DNA of 11,316 bases from positions 1-11,316 of the forward strand of contig JAHWHD010000024.1 of assembly GCA_019323525.1 (NCBI GenBank), written 5' to 3'. This document shows positions 1 through 5,105 of this stretch, piece by piece. How positions within the stretch are numbered: position 1 is the stretch's first letter; every line of letters starts with the position of its first letter. Both the position numbers and the translations under genes were made by a program. The notes under the pieces were generated by a model, which saw only the letters and a program-made list of their open reading frames with translations, was not told the origin of the DNA and searched no databases. This DNA is from Candidatus Woesearchaeota archaeon (lineage in GTDB: Archaea; Nanobdellota; Nanobdellia; Woesearchaeales; JAHWHD01).

Positions 1-157
1 AATAACCATCTTTAGGATCATACTTAACATTAGAAAGGCTTCTAAGCGGAGATGAAACCTCTGGAGATTTCTTCTTTATTATTGATTTGTACACTGAATT
101 GGCAATATCCTTTATATTTTCAATAACAGATTTTTTGTTTGATTTTTTAGTGCTCAT
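1..157 (-). CDS. top6A: DNA topoisomerase VI subunit A, N-terminal part (runs off the window)
   Basis: The ATG lies at 157-155 and the frame stays open to the window edge, giving 52 residues. A lysine-rich start is followed by PLRSLSNVKYDPKDGY, which resembles the lead-in to the Spo11/TopVI-A fold (an arginine, then NV.YD). Subunit A carries the catalytic tyrosine and the TOPRIM fold that cut both DNA strands; neither is inside the window. The start is one base beyond the top6B stop (161-159), so the two subunits of this A2B2 type IIB topoisomerase are co-transcribed and probably translationally coupled. A weak GAGG lies about 15 bases upstream, inside the end of top6B. The call rests on the short N-terminal match and on linkage to top6B. 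Confidence 0.85.
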   Translation of the reverse strand, partial: MSTKKSNKKSVIENIKDIANSVYKSIIKKKSPEVSSPLRSLSNVKYDPKDGY

Positions 158-158
158 T

Positions 159-1838
159 TTAGTCTTCATATTCCTCTTCATCGGATTCTTTACCTATATT
201 AGCAAATCCTTCATCATAATCCTCGTTCTTTGAGGGGTCGAATTTTAGATCATCAAGCTTTCCACGCTTTTTTTCAAGCAATTTCTTGAGTAACTCGTTG
301 GTTTTGAGTTCATCTGCTTTTGTTAGTCCAAGAAGCTCTTTTAATGCTTCGCTGACATGGGGTATGAATGTTTCAATGTAGCTTCGCTTTTTGCCTTCTT
401 CCTTGATTCTGCGTCTTTTCTTAACATAAGAAGCGAGTTTTCTTCCGCATTCTTGAAGCGCAAGTTTCATCTCTTTGATAATATCCGGATAGTGAGCAAT
501 TGCTTCCTTACTTTCAGAGGTAAAAGGCACCCAAACAGATGCTATGTGTATCGCTATAGTGCAAGCCCCTATTGGGAGCGACTTTTGGGACTGAGACAGA
601 CCGTAAGGCCTCCAATTCGTATCCACAACTGATTTTGTTGATGCGCAGGCACCTTGCTGGAATAAGAGTGGGACTCTGTTAGCAAATCTTAGAAGATTGA
701 TTGAGCCCTCTGCATTCTGTTCGCCACCGTATGCAATTCCTACTTCGATAACAAACGGGTTTCCCCGATATACTGATGGAGGCCTTGTTGTTGCTACATA
801 AAACTCAGCGTTGATCTCTTTTCTGAGGCCTTTTTCAAGAGCTGCGGAGCCTATTGGAGATACGCAGTCAGTAGGAGGATTTATCAATTTTGTATTCTCA
901 ATCCCTTTCATCAGGTGTTCTACCATTTCACGCGACATTTCTTCAGGTTTTGTGTTAGGCAGAAGTCGCGCATTTTCGCAGATCTGCTTAGCAGTGCCTG
1001 AGCCGACCCTTGTAAATTCATTAGTCAAGAATGATTGTAATGTGCGGGCTTCTGTAGTCTTTAGCATCATCTGCATAACCCCAAGCTCGACTCCGTACGG
1101 ATGGGGTTTTATCTCTTTTGGTTCTTCTGGGAGCTTGTCTAAAGCTCTTGGAAAAATTATCTGTTCTGCTTTTGGATTAGTATATATAATCGTGGCATGT
1201 GGATTCACAATGGCTGTTTGTTTTAAATACTCGTCAATCGACTGGTTACCTTTCTGATACGATGCTTCCAGATCAATCTCTACTCTTGTGCCTTGATCCT
1301 TTTTCCAATCTTTTTTCTCTTCTTTTACAATCTCAGGTTTATTCTTTTGAGTATCAAGTTTTAGTTCATAGTAATGAGCAGGCTCGTTAGGATGTATTTT
1401 AGATAAAATGCGAGCCGCCCTTCCTGTTGTGAGCTGGCCATACATCACAGAAGCAGAGATGCCTATGCCTTGCTGCCCCCTGCTTTGTTTTAGCTTATGG
1501 AACTTGCTTCCGTATAGTAATTTAGCAAAAATGTTTGGAATCTGGCGTTTAACTATTCCAGGACCGTTGTCTTCTACAACAATCCTAAATCTTTCGTTTC
1601 CCATCTCAATGACTTCCACTATTATTTCTGGAAGTACTCGTGCTTCTTCGCATGCATCAAGAGAATTATCAACTGCTTCCTTTATAGTAGTCATCAAAGC
1701 CTTTCGCTTGTTATCAAATCCCAAAAGATGGCGGTTCTTTGCAAAAAACTCTGCAACACCTATCTCTCTTTGAGCTTTCGCTAACTCATGCGCCTTTGTC
1801 TGTGTCTTAGATGTTTCAGATAACTGTGTTTGTACCAT
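159..1838 (-). CDS. top6B: DNA topoisomerase VI subunit B (ATPase subunit)
   Basis: This 559-residue protein is the GHKL ATPase subunit of topoisomerase VI, which relaxes and decatenates DNA together with subunit A. The Bergerat fold is complete: N-box E54..DN..D61, the ATP-binding EDNGPGI at 89-95, the lid SRGQQGIGIS at 119-128, and a GTRVEID strand near 183-189. A helix-two-turn-helix segment lies about 250-320 and the transducer domain about 330-475. K419 in SQSQKSLP is the likely switch lysine that contacts ATP. A basic stretch (473-486) is followed by a helical tail ending in the acidic ESDEEEYED. Length is normal for the family. A TATA box at 1862-1870, about 28 bases before the ATG, suggests its own leaderless transcript besides any read-through from the KH gene. 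Confidence 0.97.
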   Translation of the reverse strand: MVQTQLSETSKTQTKAHELAKAQREIGVAEFFAKNRHLLGFDNKRKALMTTIKEAVDNSLDACEEARVLPEIIVEVIEMGNERFRIVVEDNGPGIVKRQIPNIFAKLLYGSKFHKLKQSRGQQGIGISASVMYGQLTTGRAARILSKIHPNEPAHYYELKLDTQKNKPEIVKEEKKDWKKDQGTRVEIDLEASYQKGNQSIDEYLKQTAIVNPHATIIYTNPKAEQIIFPRALDKLPEEPKEIKPHPYGVELGVMQMMLKTTEARTLQSFLTNEFTRVGSGTAKQICENARLLPNTKPEEMSREMVEHLMKGIENTKLINPPTDCVSPIGSAALEKGLRKEINAEFYVATTRPPSVYRGNPFVIEVGIAYGGEQNAEGSINLLRFANRVPLLFQQGACASTKSVVDTNWRPYGLSQSQKSLPIGACTIAIHIASVWVPFTSESKEAIAHYPDIIKEMKLALQECGRKLASYVKKRRRIKEEGKKRSYIETFIPHVSEALKELLGLTKADELKTNELLKKLLEKKRGKLDDLKFDPSKNEDYDEGFANIGKESDEEEYED

Positions 1839-1861
1839 TTAATAAAATTCTAAAAGCCATC

Positions 1862-1870
1862 ATTTATAAA
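1862..1870 (-). promoter_or_regulatory. TATA box of top6B-top6A
   Basis: The minus strand reads TTTATAAAT, centred about 28 bases before the top6B ATG at 1838. That spacing fits a leaderless archaeal transcript. It lies in the 41-base gap after the KH gene, so the topoisomerase genes may be expressed independently of rio1 and the KH gene. Confidence 0.6.
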
Positions 1871-1879
1871 TTTAATTAT

Positions 1880-2419
1880 TCATTGGAAAGAAGTGCTTCT
1901 TTTTTTTTGCTCCCTTCGCTTTCTTTCCAGCCAACGGTACACTGATGCATGGGTCCCGCCTTTCAATAGAGTTTCAATGGCTTTTTTAGAGTTCAATACA
2001 TTATTTGCTTCTCCGATTATTGCAATTGTCTTTCCATATACTGTTATGTATGTCTCTGTCAGATCTTCTATTGTTCTCCTAGATTTTCCTTCCTTTCCGA
2101 TAACGCGGCCTTTTAATCTAAGCTCTGAATTCTTTGTTTTGCAGAACTCTTTGATATTGAGTATCTCGAGAACATAATCTGCTTTTAACAACAACATTGC
2201 TGTTTCAGGATTAAAACCGCGACCAACAGCCATGACAACCTCCCTTGCACTGTATAGTCCGAGAGCGTCATCGCCACTAATTTGTATGTCTCCTTCCTTT
2301 GAGTCTACTATAATCTTTGTATTTGTACGTTCCTCTAACTCTTTCTTGATTTCGCCTTTTTTACCGATAAGTACAGCGATTCGCTCTTTTGGGACTTTTA
2401 GTTCATAAGAGTATTCCAT
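1880..2419 (-). CDS. Double-KH RNA-binding protein, archaeal Dim2/Pno1-like
   Basis: This 179-residue protein has two KH domains. The first carries the GxxG loop as IGKKGE at 18-23. The second has VIGKEGKSRRTIE at 107-119. The segments GRGFNPETAMLLL (67-79) and GGTHASVYRWLE (154-165) are characteristic of the universal archaeal KH protein related to eukaryotic Pno1/Dim2. In the family it binds the 3' end of pre-16S rRNA and takes part in late small-subunit maturation. The start at 2419 is one base after the rio1 stop and has an AGGAGAT Shine-Dalgarno about 11 bases upstream, as expected inside an operon. Pairing with RIO1, which acts in the same step, supports the role. The C-terminus is strongly basic (WLERKRREQKKR). 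Confidence 0.93.
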   Translation of the reverse strand: MEYSYELKVPKERIAVLIGKKGEIKKELEERTNTKIIVDSKEGDIQISGDDALGLYSAREVVMAVGRGFNPETAMLLLKADYVLEILNIKEFCKTKNSELRLKGRVIGKEGKSRRTIEDLTETYITVYGKTIAIIGEANNVLNSKKAIETLLKGGTHASVYRWLERKRREQKKRSTSFQ

Positions 2420-2420
2420 A

Positions 2421-3122
2421 TTAGCTCTTTATCTCCTTCAAAACTTTATTTATGTCGGTTTTCAGGCCGCGTTTTGTGAAAAAAACACATACGTTCTTTA
2501 CGTCTCTAAGAAGCAACTCTTCAGAGTTTGGAGCGTTTGTCTGAGTTGCCTGAGAAAAATCAATAAACACAGGGTTGTTTTTATAATTTAGTATGTTAAA
2601 TCCTGAGAGGTCTGCATGAACAAGGCCTGCGCGATATAATTTTTTCATATTTGAAACCACATTGTTAAAGAATGATTTCAGGTTCTTAAGTTCTACATCT
2701 TTAAGTCTTGGAGCAGGAGTTTTGTCTCCGATAAACTCTTCGAGAAGAACGTTGTTTAAGAATGCTATTGGTTTTGGGACATGGACTGAAGCTTCCCTTG
2801 CTTTCATTATATTTCGAAACTCGCGTTGGGTCCAGGCAAAAACAATTTTTCTTTTGTGTTTTCTTAGACCTAAGTAACGCGGATCCTGCTTAATATAATC
2901 GTACATTCTATTAAAATCACAAGACTCAAGCCTGTATATCTTGACAATAATCAAACCGTTATGAGTTGTTGCTGAAAATACATTAGATTCCTTCCCTATT
3001 GAAATCGGGCTTTTTAGCTCAATGAAATGGCCCTGAGAACTTAACTTAAATAGGGTTCTAAGTGTGAATTCATCAAAAACATTTTGATAAATCTTCCATT
3101 TTTCTCTTGAAATTTTTGCCAT
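2421..3122 (-). CDS. rio1: RIO1-type serine protein kinase/ATPase
   Basis: This 233-residue atypical kinase acts in late small-subunit maturation and recycling. Motifs, numbered from the ATG at 3122: the RIO version of the P-loop SIGKESNVF (41-49), the ATP lysine in VKIYR (K61), the catalytic loop HADLSGFNIL (169-178, D171 and N176), and the metal-binding IDFSQA (D188). The frame could extend seven codons to a GTG at 3143. That GTG would lie against the TATA box, while the ATG at 3122 sits 26 bases from the TATA centre, so the shorter leaderless form is chosen. The gene leads an operon with the KH protein. The protein is close to a minimal RIO domain, with no long C-terminal extension. Confidence 0.95.
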   Translation of the reverse strand: MAKISREKWKIYQNVFDEFTLRTLFKLSSQGHFIELKSPISIGKESNVFSATTHNGLIIVKIYRLESCDFNRMYDYIKQDPRYLGLRKHKRKIVFAWTQREFRNIMKAREASVHVPKPIAFLNNVLLEEFIGDKTPAPRLKDVELKNLKSFFNNVVSNMKKLYRAGLVHADLSGFNILNYKNNPVFIDFSQATQTNAPNSEELLLRDVKNVCVFFTKRGLKTDINKVLKEIKS

Positions 3123-3143
3123 GTTGAATCTTAAAAAGGCCAC

Positions 3144-3152
3144 TTATATAAA
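3144..3152 (-). promoter_or_regulatory. TATA box of the rio1-KH operon
   Basis: The minus strand reads TTTATATAA, preceded by an A-rich element (AAAAAAGA) that could serve as BRE. It is centred at about 3148, 26 bases before the ATG at 3122. This is the classical distance for a leaderless transcript and decides the rio1 start. Confidence 0.75.
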
Positions 3153-3164
3153 TCTTTTTTAAAA

Positions 3165-3185
3165 AATACTTACAATGTAAGTATT
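3165..3185. repeat. Perfect 9-bp inverted repeat upstream of the rio1 promoter
   Basis: The arms AATACTTAC (3165-3173) and GTAAGTATT (3177-3185) are separated by AAT. On the minus strand it lies about 13 bases upstream of the rio1 TATA box. It could be an operator or activator site. No T-tract follows, so it does not look like a terminator. Confidence 0.6.
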
Positions 3186-3228
3186 GTCGCACCAAAGAAA
3201 CGACTTTAGAGTGGTGAACAGGGGAAAG

Positions 3229-3249
3229 CTTTAAATATGAGGTGCACCT
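3229..3249 (+). promoter_or_regulatory. Probable promoter with overlapping palindrome
   Basis: GAAAG followed by CTTTAAATAT (3229-3238) looks like a BRE plus TATA box and would start transcription near 3260. The palindrome AGGTGCACCT (3240-3249) lies immediately downstream of the TATA box and before the predicted start. In archaea this is a common repressor position. No protein-length reading frame follows, so the product is presumably a small RNA. Confidence 0.5.
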
Positions 3250-3259
3250 ACTTAATGGT

Positions 3260-3375
3260 AGCGAATGAGGAGCAAGGCTTTTCATTTGGTAATCGGTGAT
3301 TACTGACATAATTGTTAATATCAAGGTTATCTAAACACCTCTTTTCCCAGAAAAACCCTGTTTCAGGGTTTTTTT
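3260..3375 (+). ncRNA. Putative small transcript upstream of dnaG (RNA-A)
   Basis: The segment is bounded by the promoter at 3229 and the hairpin terminator at 3351-3375. It contains a hairpin GTAATC-GGT-GATTAC (3289-3303) and a possible closing pair GAGG (3267-3270) with CCTC (3338-3341). Only tiny frames exist: 13 codons from ATG 3265 and 14 codons from ATG 3255. It does not match SRP RNA, RNase P RNA, 5S rRNA or tRNA as far as can be judged by eye. Extent and function are inferred. Confidence 0.35.
3351..3375 (+). terminator. Hairpin plus T-tract terminator 1
   Basis: AAAAACCCTG (3351-3360) pairs perfectly with CAGGGTTTTT (3364-3373) across a three-base loop. A run of seven Ts ends at 3375. 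The same stem gives a T-tract in the other direction, so it could act on both strands. It is preceded by CACCTCTTTTCCCAG, a sequence nearly repeated before terminator 2. Confidence 0.6.
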
Positions 3376-3399
3376 GGGTTTTCATAATCACCTCTTTTT

Positions 3400-3444
3400 C
3401 CCCAGCAAGCGTTTGTTTCGGCAGGCGCTTGCCAGGGGTTTTTT
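3400..3444 (+). terminator. GC-rich hairpin plus T-tract terminator 2
   Basis: CCCC (3400-3403) and GCAAGCG (3405-3411) pair with CGCTTGC (3426-3432) and GGGG (3435-3438), leaving a small internal bulge and a 14-base loop. Six Ts follow at 3439-3444. The form is strongly intrinsic-terminator-like and insulates the next promoter from upstream transcription. Confidence 0.65.
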
Positions 3445-3449
3445 AACAA

Positions 3450-3460
3450 AGTTTAAATAA
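3450..3460 (+). promoter_or_regulatory. TATA box for the dnaG leader / RNA-B
   Basis: AGTTTAAATAA lies directly after terminator 2. Its centre near 3455 predicts transcription from about 3481-3484, the start of the folded region. No comparable TATA box is obvious just upstream of dnaG at 3798, so this may be the dnaG promoter with a leader of about 315 bases. Confidence 0.5.
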
Positions 3461-3483
3461 TACAAAAACTTTCAAAAAAAATA

Positions 3484-3703
3484 ATGCAAATGGGTCCTTG
3501 TTCAAGCTGAAACTTTTGTTTTGGCAAGGAGATCAAGACACTCTTGCATAAAACAGCCCGACACGAGAGTACTCAATGGAGCTTTCGGCAAAGCCAAGCA
3601 ATGAGCTTGGGAGTTAGTGTCTCGGGCAACAAACATCACGAAATAGAACCTTTCATCATTCATTCATCATTTCATGTTCACAAGAATAAGTTAGTTCTAT
3701 TTC
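3484..3703 (+). ncRNA. Structured RNA or long structured 5' leader of dnaG (RNA-B)
   Basis: Three folded modules follow each other. Module 1 has ATGCAA (3484-3489) with TTGCAT (3544-3549), inside it TCCTTG (3495-3500) with CAAGGA (3525-3530), and a tip CTGAAAC-TTTT-GTTTTGG (3507-3524). Module 2 has GCCCGA (3556-3561) with TCGGGC (3622-3627) and ACTC (3571-3574) with GAGT (3611-3614), which encloses two hairpins: GCTTT-CGGC-AAAGC (3581-3594) and CAAGC/GCTTG (3595-3609), a three-way junction. Module 3 is a perfect 10-bp stem, GAAATAGAAC (3640-3649) with GTTCTATTTC (3694-3703), around a 44-base loop rich in CATCATT. I do not recognise the class. ACA triplets after modules 1 and 2 raise an H/ACA guide as one option. 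A 55-codon frame from TTG 3544 is a competing protein reading. Confidence 0.45.
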
Positions 3704-3779
3704 AGAAATAAAATGAGAAGCTTATCATCATTCACAGAATTCACTCACAAAAAACGTGTTGGATGTTAGGTAGGTTTCT

Positions 3780-3795
3780 CTCTCGGAGGCGAGAG
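3780..3795 (+). promoter_or_regulatory. Hairpin presenting the dnaG Shine-Dalgarno in its loop
   Basis: CTCTC (3780-3784) and GAGAG (3791-3795) form a 5-bp stem whose six-base loop is GGAGGC. The loop contains the GGAGG ribosome-binding site, eight bases before the dnaG ATG at 3798. A strong Shine-Dalgarno implies a leadered mRNA, in contrast to the leaderless first genes nearby, and supports transcription from the distant promoter near 3455. Confidence 0.55.
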
Positions 3796-3797
3796 TT

Positions 3798-5039
3798 ATG
3801 GGAAAAATCAGCCCAGTATCAGCAAAGTACATTATTCATGCAAATATCAATATAGAAGGTGTGGTTGACAGGCCGGATGTTATTGGCGCGATATTTGGCC
3901 AGACTGAAGGACTGCTTGGTTCTGATCTTGAATTAAGGGAACTTCAGAGAAGCGGAAGGATTGGCAGGATAGAAGTCAATGTTGAGACGAGGTCGGGAAA
4001 AACTAACGGAAGCATAGTGATCCCTTCGTCTCTAGACAAAGCAGAGACGTCCATTGTTGGAGCAGCTCTTGAGGTGATCCAGAGAATCGGTCCGTGCAAT
4101 GCTAAAATTGCTGTTGAGAACATCGAAGACGTAAGGATCAGCAAAAGAGCGTTTGTTATAGAAAGGGCCAAAGAACTATTAAAGAAAATGATGGACGGAG
4201 TAATACCTGACAGCCAAGAAATCGCTGACGAAGTTGCACATTCTGTCAGGGTTATGGAAATAAAGGAATACGGTAAGGACAGGCTACCTGCAGGACCTGC
4301 TGTTGAAGAGTCTGATGAAATCATTATTGTCGAGGGCAGGGCAGATGTAATAAACTTGCTAAAGCACGGCATTAAGAACGGTATCGCTATCAATGGCACT
4401 TCTGTTCCACAGACCATCGTAGAGCTTTGCAAGCAAAAGATAGTTACTGTGTTTGTCGATGGAGACAGAGGCGGAGACCTTAATATCAAGGAACTGTTAC
4501 AGGTTGCCGAAGTAGACTTTATAACAAAGGCTCCAGACGGCAAAGAGGTTGAAGAACTGACAAAGAAAGAGATCCATAAATCAATCAGAAGCAAGGTTTC
4601 AGCAGAACAGATGAAGCTTGAAATATCTGATAATAAACAAGAGCAAAAGAAAAAACAACCTCTGCAGCAACAGTACAGCAATAGGCCGCAGAGGCCACAG
4701 CCAACAAACTTCAACAACAGGAGACCGCAATATTCACAATCAAGGCTTTCGACTGAACAGAAAACATCTTTCAAGAACATGCTCGAAGATTTGATAGGGA
4801 CAAGAGGAGCATACATTCTTGATGAGAACCAGAACATTCTTGGAAAGGTTCCAGTCACAGAGCTTGCAACAACTTTGAAGGGTCTAACAGGGGTCCATGC
4901 TGTTGTATTCGATGGAAGCATAGACAGGATTCTTGTTCAGACTGCTGAAAGAATCAATGTCAAGTATGCTGTTGCGATGGATGCCAAAGTCAGGCAGAAT
5001 GAGACAAGAGTAAGACTATTGACTGTAAGCGATTTATAA
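3798..5039 (+). CDS. dnaG: Archaeal DnaG-type primase (TOPRIM; exosome-associated)
   Basis: This 413-residue protein opens with the typical archaeal DnaG segment KYIIHANINIEGVVDRPDVIG. Its TOPRIM domain has the glutamate motif VEGRAD (178-183) and FVDGDRGG (219-226, D221 and D223), which bind metal. Archaeal DnaG homologues make short RNA primers in vitro and, in several species, are found with the RNA exosome. Residues 279-320 form a Gln/Asn/Pro-rich, apparently disordered linker, followed by a C-terminal domain (320-413). The zinc-binding and helicase-binding domains of bacterial DnaG are absent, as usual in archaea. The start is fixed by GGAGG eight bases upstream. It stands alone and converges on the foldase gene. 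Confidence 0.95.
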   Translation: MGKISPVSAKYIIHANINIEGVVDRPDVIGAIFGQTEGLLGSDLELRELQRSGRIGRIEVNVETRSGKTNGSIVIPSSLDKAETSIVGAALEVIQRIGPCNAKIAVENIEDVRISKRAFVIERAKELLKKMMDGVIPDSQEIADEVAHSVRVMEIKEYGKDRLPAGPAVEESDEIIIVEGRADVINLLKHGIKNGIAINGTSVPQTIVELCKQKIVTVFVDGDRGGDLNIKELLQVAEVDFITKAPDGKEVEELTKKEIHKSIRSKVSAEQMKLEISDNKQEQKKKQPLQQQYSNRPQRPQPTNFNNRRPQYSQSRLSTEQKTSFKNMLEDLIGTRGAYILDENQNILGKVPVTELATTLKGLTGVHAVVFDGSIDRILVQTAERINVKYAVAMDAKVRQNETRVRLLTVSDL

Positions 5040-5105
5040 TTATTTATATTTTTATTATTTTTATTATAATTAGTTCTATCATTAATTTAAAAAAGCAAAA
5101 TAAAT
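5040..5105. terminator. T-rich convergent intergenic terminator region
   Basis: After the dnaG stop the plus strand has repeated T-runs (about 5041-5066). After the stop of the opposing gene the minus strand reads TTTATTTTGCTTTTTT (5104-5089). Archaeal RNA polymerase ends on such oligo-T tracts, so both convergent genes probably terminate in these 66 bases. Confidence 0.5.

Noticed and set aside
3264..3306. C/D-box small RNA on the plus strand (ATGAGGA ... CTGA)
   Set aside because: The C box has a mismatch, C-to-D spacing is too long for one guide, and no D'/C' pair is present.
3073..3324. 83-codon minus-strand frame across the rio1 promoter
   Set aside because: It overlaps the start of rio1 in another frame, contains the TATA box and inverted repeat, and shows no domain.
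3144..3797. SRP RNA, RNase P RNA, 5S rRNA or tRNA in the long non-coding stretch
   Set aside because: None of their conserved cores was found by eye (no GAGGAAAGTCC-type RNase P core, no T-arm GGTTC.A, no SRP helix 8 motif). A covariance-model search would be decisive.
3944..4921. 325-codon open frame on the minus strand opposite dnaG
   Set aside because: It is entirely inside the dnaG gene, Ser/Cys/Phe-rich without any motif, and has no promoter or Shine-Dalgarno. It is a product of dnaG codon use.
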